This document shows, piece by piece, positions 15,626 through 25,200 of a DNA stretch of 64,000 bases. The first letter of the stretch is position 1, and every line of letters begins with the position of its first letter. Location of the stretch: assembly GCA_900770665.1 (NCBI GenBank), contig CAAGKZ010000015.1, positions 16,711 to 80,710 of the forward strand, in the 5' to 3' direction. Under the pieces are notes generated by a model, which was given only the letters and a program-made list of their open reading frames with translations, had not been told where the DNA came from and did no database searches. Source of the stretch: Bacteroidaceae bacterium (GTDB lineage Bacteria; Bacteroidota; Bacteroidia; Bacteroidales; Bacteroidaceae). Both the position numbers and the translations under genes were made by a program.

Positions 15626-16912
15626 TCACTCTTCCACCACCGAAAAGCCAAGTGCTTCAACGGCCTTTATAATCTCCTCTTTGTCGGGGTTGCCATGAAC
15701 AACGGTGCGGCCGCTTGCAAGATCAATATTCACGCTCTCAGCACCGGCAATTTTTAGGATTGCAGCCTCTACATTACTCTTGCAGTGGTTACAGTTCATT
15801 CCTTTTACTGTAATTGTAATGCTCTGTGGCGCTATGCTGCATGCCTCACAACTGCTAGGTGAATTGTCCCCCTGTTTTAGGGGGACGAGCGAAGCGGAGG
15901 GGGTACTTTTGCGATAGCGCATAATAAAAGCATTCAGCAACAGAATGGCAAGCACAATGGTACAAACCGAGTTGAAATATGACAACTCGCTACAGCTGTG
16001 GCAACTATGTATATGAGCAAGCGGCATAGTGAACCATTCGCGGGGCAACAGATAATCAATGCCAAGACCAAAGAGTATAGCACAACCTACAATTGAAAAG
16101 AGATAGGTCATAAGACTCTTGCGCCCCATCACCTTGCCAATGACAAGCAATGATGCCACGTTGACAGCCGGGCCTGCCATCAATAACACAAGCGCAGTTC
16201 CTGGCGACAAGCCCTTGAGCATCAGGGCAACAGCAATGGGTATGCTGCCTGTTGCACAAAGATACATTGGAATGGCAAACAGCAGCACCATGAGCATGCT
16301 TGCGAAGGGCTTGTCGGCAAAGAGCGAGAAGAATGAATCGGGGACGAAAACCGTTATCAGGCCTGCAACCACAAGTCCAAGCACAAGCCAACGGCCAATA
16401 TCCTGCATCATCTCTACATAGGCATAGTTAGCTGCAGTTCTTATCTTCTTTGAGAATGTCGTTTTCTCCTCATTTGCGCAACAACACTGTTCTGATGCAT
16501 CTGCCTTTTCTGTGTTATCATTTTTGCCTACACGGTTTGCAAGTGCTCCTCCAAAGAGTGCTGTTACAAGCGCTGCAAACGGGCGCAACAAAGCGAATGG
16601 CAAACCCATAAGCGAATAGGTTGCAATGATAGAATCAATGCCTGTCTGCGGTGTGGCAATGAGGAATGATATGGTAGCACCCTTTGATGCCCCGTCCTTA
16701 CGCAACGACATTGCCGTGGGAATGACACCGCACGAACAAAGCGGCAGCGGAATACCCAGAATGGCAGCAGCCAACACCGAACGGAAGTTGTTGCCACTAA
16801 GATAACGGCTATACATTGCCCGTGGCACAAATGCATGCATGAGCCCTGCCAATGTAAAGCCCAACAGCAGATAGGGCGACATACTGTTTACAAGTTCAAG
16901 AATCTCTCTCAT
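15626..16912 (-). CDS. SO_0444-type Cu/Zn efflux permease with C-terminal HMA domain
   Basis: A 428-residue protein. Residues 1-330 carry about ten membrane helices of the DUF318/ArsP-like permease family, with the segments LPLCSCGVIPTAMSLRKDGAS and MAGPAVNVASLLVIGKVMG. Residues of about 365-428 are a heavy-metal-associated domain with the metal-binding motif GMNCNHC and a typical ending (AVEALGFSVVEE). Both parts fit export of copper or zinc ions from the cytoplasm. A Cys/His-rich loop (HIHSCHSC) precedes the last helix. The linker between the last helix and the HMA domain is encoded by a REP-like repeat (15866-15904). It lies convergent to cutC-xpt. Metal specificity is inferred. Confidence 0.88.
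   Translation of the reverse strand: MREILELVNSMSPYLLLGFTLAGLMHAFVPRAMYSRYLSGNNFRSVLAAAILGIPLPLCSCGVIPTAMSLRKDGASKGATISFLIATPQTGIDSIIATYSLMGLPFALLRPFAALVTALFGGALANRVGKNDNTEKADASEQCCCANEEKTTFSKKIRTAANYAYVEMMQDIGRWLVLGLVVAGLITVFVPDSFFSLFADKPFASMLMVLLFAIPMYLCATGSIPIAVALMLKGLSPGTALVLLMAGPAVNVASLLVIGKVMGRKSLMTYLFSIVGCAILFGLGIDYLLPREWFTMPLAHIHSCHSCSELSYFNSVCTIVLAILLLNAFIMRYRKSTPSASLVPLKQGDNSPSSCEACSIAPQSITITVKGMNCNHCKSNVEAAILKIAGAESVNIDLASGRTVVHGNPDKEEIIKAVEALGFSVVEE
15866..15904 (+). repeat. REP-like G/C hairpin repeat, copy 2, inside a coding region
   Basis: A hairpin (gtccccct / agggggac) followed by a GCGAAGCGGAGGGGG tail, related to the repeat at 14174-14219. It is read in frame by the permease gene and encodes the linker residues STPSASLVPLKQGD before the HMA domain. 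Confidence 0.65.
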
Positions 16913-16937
16913 AACCTAACAAATTCTAGCGCAAAGC

Positions 16938-17039
16938 TGTCATTCCGAACGTATGCGAGGAATCTCTAAAAACATTCCAGAGATATCTCCTTACGGTCGA
17001 TATGACATTTTAAGATTCTTCACTATGTTCAGAATGACA
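16938..17039. repeat. Small inverted-repeat element (MITE-like), copy 1
   Basis: The 102-bp segment begins TGTCATTCCGAAC and ends GTTCAGAATGACA, terminal inverted repeats of 13 bp with one mismatch. Inside are further partial matches (GAGGAATCT, AAGATTCTTCACTATG). It lies in the 181-base gap between the transglutaminase-fold gene and the permease gene. A shorter relative is at 41841-41899. No protein is encoded. Confidence 0.75.
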
Positions 17040-17093
17040 CATTTATACATTACTTAATCGAATCAACCGCCAAAAGATTCTTGGAGGCAACCG

Positions 17094-19730
17094 TTACTCG
17101 CCAAGCTGCTTTATCACCTTCACCAACTGCTCGCCAAGACCTATTGAATAGCCCTGCGAAACGAACACCACGCGGTTGAATGTATCGGCAACAAGAATCA
17201 ACGGGCGATTGGGGTTCTGCAGCTTCATGTTCGCAACAATCTCGTTATAGATTTTGTCATTGATATCTGTACCCCACACCACTGTTGATGGCAGTTCGGG
17301 GAAGTCGTTGACAAAACGGGCAGCCTCATCCTTGTCACGGAAAAGAAGCACCATCTTCTGTCCCCACTTCTCGAAATTCTCCTTGTAGGGCATAACATCG
17401 CGCAAGAAGTGGTTGGTTGGCTCGCTGCCGGGGGCAACGACTGCAATGATATAATAGCCGCGTCCTGTTGCCGAGAGCAATGAACGTTCGCGCTCTTCGG
17501 TTGTATCGTAGAAGAGGTTCTCGCTGTTGAAATCACCGATAACCTGCAACTGCTCACTACTCTCGCGCTGCACATACTCAATGTTGCACTCCTTGCCCTC
17601 TTCAATGGTAAAGAATGTAAGATGCGCAAGCACGCTGCCATCGGCCATGCGTGTACCGGTCATCATAAAATAGTCACCGGTGTCAAGCGCTGTACCGTCC
17701 TTGAGAAGGCTCTCCCAGGTAACCCCCTCCTCGGGGTAACCGAGCAGCTGCAAACGACCGTCAACAATCTTTGAGATTGAGAAATGGGAGTAATAACGTG
17801 GATTATCAATGAAACGTGTGGGAGTGTATGAGGCTTTCAAGGTACCCTGCGGAGCATTCCTGCGCTCTGTTGCAGCAATGTCAAAGTCCACATCAACCCA
17901 CTTGTAGTTCTCAATATACTGTGTCTTTCCTGTCACCTCGTCAATGCGGGCAGGGATTCCCATTGCTCGCGCACCCGACACAAAGAAGATGTCGCGTGAA
18001 TGAGGGTCGGCAACGCGCATCTCCCACACGCCACGGGGCGACATACATAGCGAGAGAGGATTCCATGCAGCATCGACCTTGATGCTGTCGCGGCACCACT
18101 TCACCCAACGCTGCGGGTCACCGGCAAAGAAGCGTCTCTCATCGTAGCTGAACTGTTCTTTGAAGAATGCCTTGTAAGGAGTCAGCATCTCATTGCTCAC
18201 GCGGGGATTTAGAATATACTTACGGAAATCCTCATCGTAGGCTCCATTGCGTGCAGTCTGCTCAAGATGGTCGTACAGGACATCAATTTTCACATCGCGC
18301 AAATCCTTATCGGAAATTACAGAGAGCAGGAAATATGCAAGTGCCAACTCCTCACGCGGTGTACTTGAGAGGAATTTTACTATTGTCTTGTGATTGCCGC
18401 GCGATTTCATGAGTAACTGGACAATGTCACGCTCGTGCAGACCGTTGAAGCCAAGATACTGTGCAAACATACCGGCCTTTTCGGGGGTGATGAATGTTGA
18501 CACATAGGCATTGCGCAAAGAGTCCTCATAGGCAAAACGACGGGCATTCTCAGCAGCCTGTGCCTCACTGACATAAGGCACGGTATTGCGTTCACGTGGA
18601 GGAACGATATCCATTTCCAGTGTCGCGCTGTAGCCGGGAGCCTTGTCAACCACAAGTTTCACGTTCTTATCCTTGCCGGCAGTGAACTTCACGAAGCCGA
18701 ACTTGCCGCCGGCCGACGCCCAAGCAACCATATCGCCATGACCCGATGTTATTGACGCGTGGCCTTTGGCATCGGTTCTCTTTGTTGCTGCAGTGTAGAA
18801 TTCGGCATAGTTGAATATCTTGAACTCTACATCGGCACTCAAAGGCGCACCATTCTCATCAACAACGGTGACGGTTGTTGTCACCACTGGTGCATAGTTG
18901 GCTGTGACGTTTATCTCGGTGTAGCAGGGGGTTACGCCAAGAACCTCCTCGGGACCATCATAACGGCCGAAGACATTGGTGTGCATGAGCATGCCACGTG
19001 ATGCCGGCGCATTGAACCAGGCAAGGTCAAGCACGGGCTCGGGCTCACAGGCACCAAGGAAATGCCACTCGCCATCCACCCAAGCCTCAACCCAGGCGTG
19101 GTTGTTGTCTGTATGCGCCCAACGGGGAGTATAGACCTGACGGGCAGGGATACCCACGGCACGCAAGGCTGCAACGGTAAATGTTGACTCCTCGCCACAA
19201 CGGCCATAGGCGGTGCGCACTGTTGCCAGCGGCGAACTGGTTCGTATGTCGCTGGGGGTATATGTAACCTTCTCGTGACACCAATGATTGACCTCAAGCA
19301 CCGCCTCACGCATTGTAAGGTCCTGCACACGCTCTTTCAGCTCCTTGTAGAAAACCTCACGGCTGTTGTCGAGATTCTCATTGTTTACCCTGACAGGCAA
19401 CACAAAGTGCAAGAATTCCCTCACAGGCACACTCTTGCCCCAAGGCATCTCTGCACGCGCCTTCAGGGCATAGTCCACGTTCTTAAGGTGGAATTCTGCA
19501 CTGTAATCGGCGATATCGGGCAACGGCATATAGGCATAGAGGAACTGCATGGCCTGCATCCTGCTCCCCGAAAGGGTTTCAAACATATCAAAATAGCCAT
19601 TGCCGGTCACCACCTCGCGACGAGCCTTGAAATCTTTGGCAATCCTGCCATTGCGGTCAAGATTCTCTTTTGCAGCCAACTGCATGAATGACAGCATCGC
19701 TGCCGATAGAAGAATTATATATCTTTTCAT
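17094..19730 (-). CDS. Secreted transglutaminase-fold protein
   Basis: A protein of 878 residues from the ATG at 19728-19730, which starts a signal peptide (MKRYIILLSAAMLSFMQLAA). The transglutaminase-like core has Cys178 in YGRCGEES and His211 in NNHAWVEAW. The usual third residue, Asp in a VDPT-like motif, is replaced by GACEPEP. A carboxypeptidase-regulatory-like beta domain follows (about 300-380), then a second partial transglutaminase-like segment without the Cys (VWEMRVADPHSRDIFFVSGARAMGIPARI). The C-terminal 150 residues look thioredoxin-like without the CxxC motif. It could be a periplasmic peptidase or amidase acting on peptides or cell wall. The substrate is unknown. Confidence 0.82.
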   Translation of the reverse strand: MKRYIILLSAAMLSFMQLAAKENLDRNGRIAKDFKARREVVTGNGYFDMFETLSGSRMQAMQFLYAYMPLPDIADYSAEFHLKNVDYALKARAEMPWGKSVPVREFLHFVLPVRVNNENLDNSREVFYKELKERVQDLTMREAVLEVNHWCHEKVTYTPSDIRTSSPLATVRTAYGRCGEESTFTVAALRAVGIPARQVYTPRWAHTDNNHAWVEAWVDGEWHFLGACEPEPVLDLAWFNAPASRGMLMHTNVFGRYDGPEEVLGVTPCYTEINVTANYAPVVTTTVTVVDENGAPLSADVEFKIFNYAEFYTAATKRTDAKGHASITSGHGDMVAWASAGGKFGFVKFTAGKDKNVKLVVDKAPGYSATLEMDIVPPRERNTVPYVSEAQAAENARRFAYEDSLRNAYVSTFITPEKAGMFAQYLGFNGLHERDIVQLLMKSRGNHKTIVKFLSSTPREELALAYFLLSVISDKDLRDVKIDVLYDHLEQTARNGAYDEDFRKYILNPRVSNEMLTPYKAFFKEQFSYDERRFFAGDPQRWVKWCRDSIKVDAAWNPLSLCMSPRGVWEMRVADPHSRDIFFVSGARAMGIPARIDEVTGKTQYIENYKWVDVDFDIAATERRNAPQGTLKASYTPTRFIDNPRYYSHFSISKIVDGRLQLLGYPEEGVTWESLLKDGTALDTGDYFMMTGTRMADGSVLAHLTFFTIEEGKECNIEYVQRESSEQLQVIGDFNSENLFYDTTEERERSLLSATGRGYYIIAVVAPGSEPTNHFLRDVMPYKENFEKWGQKMVLLFRDKDEAARFVNDFPELPSTVVWGTDINDKIYNEIVANMKLQNPNRPLILVADTFNRVVFVSQGYSIGLGEQLVKVIKQLGE

Positions 19731-19772
19731 ATCAAAATAGTTTTCTTTGGTGTAAATATATGCATTATTAGG

Positions 19773-19780
19773 CAAAAATA
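19773..19780 (-). promoter_or_regulatory. -7 box of the transglutaminase-fold gene
   Basis: TATTTTTG on the minus strand, 42 bases before the ATG at 19730. No convincing -33 box was seen. Confidence 0.6.
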
Positions 19781-19855
19781 ACGCAAACAGAGGGATTTAT
19801 TGAGGGTGAGCGCCACTTTTTGTCCATATATTCACTCTTAATGGCGGTTTTTTAC

Positions 19856-19863
19856 TATTTTTG
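19856..19863 (+). promoter_or_regulatory. -7 box of the ABC exporter gene
   Basis: TATTTTTG lies 36 bases before the GTG start at 19900, so transcription would begin near 19870 and the leader would be very short. Confidence 0.65.
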
Positions 19864-19879
19864 TCACAAATGACCGACG

Positions 19880-19903
19880 ATGTCAAAAACTTGTGAAAAG
19901 TGA
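19880..19903 (+). other. Seven-codon open frame overlapping the exporter start
   Basis: ATG at 19880 followed by six codons and TGA at 19901-19903; the TGA overlaps the GTG start of the exporter. It may be a chance frame, or a coupling peptide that brings ribosomes to the weak GTG start. Confidence 0.3.
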
Positions 19904-21564
19904 GCAGTAACGAAAAAAACATATCGATTAAAAGGTTGGTTTTCTGGTTGTGGCAGAATTCAAGGGGAGCACGCAAACAGGCCATCATCAACACAGGCAT
20001 CGGCCTGCTTGATGTAGCTTGCCAGTTACTTTGGGTGCTTGCCTGCAAACATGCCATTGACATTGCCACCGGAATTAAAGAGGGTTCGCTGACAACCACC
20101 GGCATCATGATTGGCGCACTGATGCTTGCGCAGATTGCATCACGCGCCGTGAGCCGTTGGATTCATGCAGTGACGGGCAACAAAGTACGCAACAGGATGC
20201 GCCGCGATGTCTTTGCACGCCTGCTCCGCTGCGACTGGATGCACCTGCAGAGACACCACACCGGCGACCTAATCAACAGGCTCGAGGGTGATGTGTCGGG
20301 CATCACGACACTGATGACCGAAACCATACCGGCAGCCGTGGTAGCGGCAACACAGTTGCTTGCATCCTTTGTACTGCTGTTCACCATGAGCCCGCTGCTG
20401 GCTGTTGCAATTTTCATCACATTGCCGATATGCCTGGCGGTGAGCCGTGTGTACATAAAGAAAATGCGCAAGCTGAACCGCGATGTGCGTGACAGCGATA
20501 GCCGCATACAGTCGGTATTGCAGGAGAGCCTGCAGCACAAGGAGCTCATAAAATCATTGGAACAGAACGACTCTACCGAGCAGCAACTGAGCGACCTGCA
20601 GAGCCGTCTGCAGAATCAGATTGCCAACCGCACAAAATTCTCGCTCGGAGCATATACACTCATACAGCTTGGATTTGCCACAGGATATGTAATTGCATTC
20701 ATGTGGGGAGTAGACAGCCTTGCCAACGGATTGATAACATACGGTACAATGGCGGCATACCTGCAACTGGTTGGTCTCATTCAGCGCCCGACGATGGATT
20801 TAAGCCGTTATATCCCCGGTATAGTTTCTTCATTTACAGCCGCCGAGCGCCTTTATGAACTGGAGGACATACCTATTGAACAACAGGGCGATGCCGTGAT
20901 GCTGAAAGAGACAGCAGGAGTACGTTTCAAGGATGTCACATTCCGCTACGAAGAGGGCAAGCGCTACATTCTCGACCATTTCACATTTGATTTTCCACCC
21001 AACAGCTGTACCGCCATTGTGGGCGAGACAGGTGCGGGAAAGACAACGCTTATAAGGTTGCTGATAGCACTCATAAACCCGTTGAGCGGCAGTATAGAGC
21101 TCTATAATGGGAAAGAGAGATATGAATCGTCAACGCTCACACGCCGTAACTTCGTGTACATACCGCAGGGCAACAGCCTTGTAAGCGGAACCATAAGGGA
21201 GAACCTGTTGATGGGAAAACCGGAAGCTACTGACGAGGAGATGAGATTGGCACTCCACATAGCCTGTGCAGAATATGTCTATGAACTGCCCGACGGCATA
21301 GACAGCCCGATAACCGAACGTGGAGGAGGATTGAGCGAGGGGCAGGCACAGCGCATTGCCGTTGCAAGGTCATTGCTACGCCCCGGCAGCATACTAATCC
21401 TTGACGAGGTGACATCGGCGCTTGACGAGGCAACAGAGCAGGAGATGCTCAAACGCCTGACACAAAGCCAGATTGGCAAGACACTCATCTTTGTAACACA
21501 CAGACCTGCTGTAATCGATTACTGCACCCAGGTACTGAGAATTGTGAAGCCTGCAAAAAAATAA
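19900..21564 (+). CDS. ABC exporter, fused membrane and ATPase domains
   Basis: A 554-residue half-transporter. Residues 1-310 hold the six-helix export domain, and residues 330-554 the ATPase domain with Walker A GETGAGKTT, the Q-loop IPQGNSLVSGT, signature LSEGQAQR, Walker B ILILDEVTSALDE and the H-loop THR. It works as a dimer and exports a lipid, peptide or drug; the sequence does not tell which. The start is GTG at 19900, because every ATG upstream in this frame is followed by a stop. A terminator follows at 21572. It is a single-gene unit between the transglutaminase-fold gene and ruvA. Confidence 0.88.
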   Translation: MSSNEKNISIKRLVFWLWQNSRGARKQAIINTGIGLLDVACQLLWVLACKHAIDIATGIKEGSLTTTGIMIGALMLAQIASRAVSRWIHAVTGNKVRNRMRRDVFARLLRCDWMHLQRHHTGDLINRLEGDVSGITTLMTETIPAAVVAATQLLASFVLLFTMSPLLAVAIFITLPICLAVSRVYIKKMRKLNRDVRDSDSRIQSVLQESLQHKELIKSLEQNDSTEQQLSDLQSRLQNQIANRTKFSLGAYTLIQLGFATGYVIAFMWGVDSLANGLITYGTMAAYLQLVGLIQRPTMDLSRYIPGIVSSFTAAERLYELEDIPIEQQGDAVMLKETAGVRFKDVTFRYEEGKRYILDHFTFDFPPNSCTAIVGETGAGKTTLIRLLIALINPLSGSIELYNGKERYESSTLTRRNFVYIPQGNSLVSGTIRENLLMGKPEATDEEMRLALHIACAEYVYELPDGIDSPITERGGGLSEGQAQRIAVARSLLRPGSILILDEVTSALDEATEQEMLKRLTQSQIGKTLIFVTHRPAVIDYCTQVLRIVKPAKK

Positions 21565-21571
21565 CTCCAAG

Positions 21572-21597
21572 AACACCCCATACAAACGGGTGTTTTT
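21572..21597 (+). terminator. Intrinsic terminator after the ABC exporter
   Basis: A 7-bp stem (AACACCC 21572-21578, GGGTGTT 21588-21594) followed by T residues. Confidence 0.85.
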
Positions 21598-21677
21598 GCA
21601 TTTATGGAAAGGCAATGCAATAAATGCCATATTCCCACGTTATGTAATAGATAAATTTATTAAATAATAACACAACT

Positions 21678-22271
21678 ATGATTGAATACTTGAGAGGGGA
21701 ACTCGCCGAACTGACACCGGCAACAGCCATCATTGAATGCTGCGGTGTAGGCTATGAGACAAGCATCACCCTGAACACATACAGCGCACTGCAGGACAAG
21801 AAAGAGGTGAAAGTGTATATCTACGAAGTGATACGCGAGGACACACACCAGCTCTTCGGGTTCAGCAACAAGCAGGAGCGCGAACTTTTCCTGTTGCTCA
21901 TTTCGGTATCGGGCATCGGCGGCAACACGGCACGCACCATTCTTTCGGCATTTACCGTAAACGAGCTGTGCGAAGCAATTTTCACAGGCAACGAGGCTGC
22001 AATAAAGAGTGTGAAGGGCATTGGACTGAAGACTGCCCAGCGCATCATCATTGAACTGAAGGATAAAATAAAAGGCATTGGAAACGGAGCACAGAGCAAC
22101 GTGTCAACACCACTCCTGCCCGACAATGATGTCATGGACGGAGCAATATCGGCACTCATCATGCTCGGTTTCCCCTCTGCTGCGACCAACAAGGTTGTAC
22201 AGGCCATTGTAAAGAGCGAGCCTACAGCGACAGTGGAGCAGGTAATTAAAATGGCCCTTAAGCAGTTGTAA
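21678..22271 (+). CDS. ruvA: Holliday junction DNA helicase subunit RuvA
   Basis: A 197-residue protein, typical RuvA length. It starts MIEYLRGELAELTPATAIIE (OB-fold domain I) and has the helix-hairpin-helix segments LISVSGIGGNTARTILS and IKSVKGIGLKTAQRIIIELKDK. A C-terminal domain III binds RuvB. RuvA tetramers hold four-way DNA junctions during recombination repair. The gene ends 17 bases before sprA; ruvA next to sprA is also known in Flavobacterium johnsoniae, so this pairing is old in the phylum. Confidence 0.96.
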   Translation: MIEYLRGELAELTPATAIIECCGVGYETSITLNTYSALQDKKEVKVYIYEVIREDTHQLFGFSNKQERELFLLLISVSGIGGNTARTILSAFTVNELCEAIFTGNEAAIKSVKGIGLKTAQRIIIELKDKIKGIGNGAQSNVSTPLLPDNDVMDGAISALIMLGFPSAATNKVVQAIVKSEPTATVEQVIKMALKQL

Positions 22272-22288
22272 AGCAATAGGCGGTATCC

Positions 22289-25200
22289 ATGGGCAAGCGT
22301 GCGTATATATTTTTTATCCTCATTCTCGCGGCAATGACAATTTCCGCGCAGGGGAACGTACGCAATGACTCCATACGCAAATCCATAAGAGGAAGAAACA
22401 GAGCCAATGCGAGCATAGAGAATGTGCAAGATACTGTAGAGGCACGTTTTCCTGTTTCGGAAACGACACCGGCCGACATCGATGACCTGCAGCAACGTCC
22501 GCTCGACCTCAAGCAGCCCACAAATATTGTCACCGACACTGTATACAACGAAAAGGAGGGCACTTTCAGGTTGAACACACGGCTTGGTGAAAGCACGTTA
22601 TTGACTGCGCCAATCCTGCTCACCCCCGAGGAGTATGCCAAATGGCAGGAACGCAGCACCATGAACAGGTTCTTCAGAAAGAAGAACTACGAGGCATGGG
22701 AGAGCTCACAAAAGAAGAACAAGTTCGATTTCACCGACATGCATTTTGACCTTGGACCGGCCGAGAAGATTTTCGGTCCCGGCGGCGTGCGTGTAAAGAC
22801 ACAGGGAAATGCCGAACTGAAGATAGGTTACTCTATTCAGACAATAGACAACCCGGCACTGCCCTCGCGAAGCAGAAGGACAAACAGTTTTGACTTTGAC
22901 GAGAAAATAAACCTCAATGTGCGAGGCAGCGTGGGCGACAAGATGAACATGGACTTCAACTACAACACCGAAGCCACATTCAGTTACGACGCCAAGAAGA
23001 TAAACCTCAAATACGACGGCAAGGAGGATGAGATAATCAAGCTTGTAGAGGCCGGCAACGTCTCCTTTCCCACAAACTCAAGCCTCATCAAAGGAGCCAC
23101 TTCACTTTTCGGTATAAGAACCGACCTGCAGTTCGGAAAACTATCGTTGCAGACCGTAATCTCGCAGAAGACATCGAACAGCACCGTCGTGAACTCAAAA
23201 GGCGGAACACAGCTCACCACGTTCGAGATTGAGATAACGAACTACGACGAGAACAAGCACTTCTTCCTGGCACACTACTTCCGCGACAACTACGACCGTT
23301 CAATGTCACAACTGCCTACCGTTCTTTCGGGCATTGACATCAGCCGCATCGAGGTGTGGGTCACCAACAAGACAAGCGACTACAACAACCCACGTAACAT
23401 AATCGCATTCACCGATATTGCCGAGAATCGCCATATCAGCAACCCCGCGTGGAGTGCAACCGGCAACAATGCCATCCCGCACAACAATGCCAACAATCTC
23501 TACTCACAGATGAACACCACCTATTCGGGCATCAGGGATATCGACCAGGCAAACAACATATTGGGCGGAATAGATGGGATAAACGGCGGCGCCGACTACG
23601 AGAAACTCTCCAATGCAAGACTTCTGTCAACATCGGAATATACCCTCAACAGAGAACTGGGATACATTTCACTGAAGACACCTTTGAGAGCCGATGAGGT
23701 TCTTGCGGTAGCCTATGAGTACACGTATGGCGGACAAACATATCAGGTCGGTGAATTCTCGAACGACGTCAAGGAGTCAAAGACAACGCTTTATCTTAAG
23801 CTCATCAAGCCCAACGCCTGCTCGCCGAAGAACGGTTGCTGGGATCTCATGATGAAGAACGTCTACTCATTGGGAACACGAAACCTGCAGAACACCGATT
23901 TCAAGCTCGATGTATATTACGCAAGCGACAGTCTGGGTACCAACATCACTTACCTGCCCGAGACAGAACTCAAAGGCAAGACACTATTGCAGATGCTGGG
24001 ACTCGACAGGCTCGACAGCAACAACAGTAAGGAGAACCCCAACGGTGTTTTCGACTATATACAGGGCTACACGGTTGACGCTGCTTCGGGACGTATCTTC
24101 TTCCCCTCGGTTGAGCCGTTCGGCAGCTACCTTGAGAAAAAGATAGGCAACAGCGCTATCGCAGGGAAATACGTTTTCCCTGAACTCTATGACTCTACAA
24201 AGACCGTTGCAAAGCAGATTGCCGAGAAGGACAAGTTCTACCTGATAGGTGAGTACACCGGCAGTGCGGCAAACGTAATACAGACAGGTTCCACAAATAT
24301 TCCACGCGGGTCGGTTGTGGTGACTGCCGGCGGTGTGACATTGGTCGAGAACAGCGACTACCAGGTCGACTACTCATCGGGAACTGTCACCATCCTGAAC
24401 CAGAACATTATCGATGCCGGCACAAACGTACAGGTGTCGCTTGAAAGCAACACTATGTTCAACATGCAGCGCAAGACCGTGCTTGGACTGAACTGGAAAT
24501 ATGACTTTTCGGACGACTTCAAGTTCGGCGGTACACTCATGTCGCTATCGGAAAAGCCATTGACCACCAAAGTCGACATGGGTTCAGAACCCTTAAACAA
24601 CTTCCTTTGGGGTTTCAACATGTCATGGAAAAAGCAGAGCCAGTGGTTGACAAACATCATAGACCTGCTGCCTCTAATAAGTTGTACCGAACCATCATCA
24701 ATAAGTTTCTCGGCCGAATTTGCGAGATTGGAAGCCGGCACATCGAAAGAGGTACAGAGCGAAGCCTCGTACATCGACGATTTTGAGAATACCGAGAATG
24801 GAATCGATATCTCATCGCCATCGCAATGGATGCTGGCCTCGCTGCCTCACGGCATGCAGTACAGCAATCTGAGCAATGACATACGCACGGGTTATAACCG
24901 CGCACGCATCAGCTGGTACGTCATTGACCCGCTCTTCACACGCCGCAGTTCATCACTGACACCGGCGCACATCAAGAGCGACATGGAGCAGCTCTCCAAC
25001 CACTATGTACGCGAGGTATATGAACGCGAGCTCTATCCCAACAAAGAGTCGACATACGGTGAGTCCTCTACTCTGTCACTGCTCAACATCACATACTACC
25101 CCGATGAGCGAGGCCCGTACAATCTTGACACCGATGTTGACTATGAAGGAAAGCTAAACGACCCGGCAAAGCGTTGGGGCGGTATCACACGCCAATTGAC

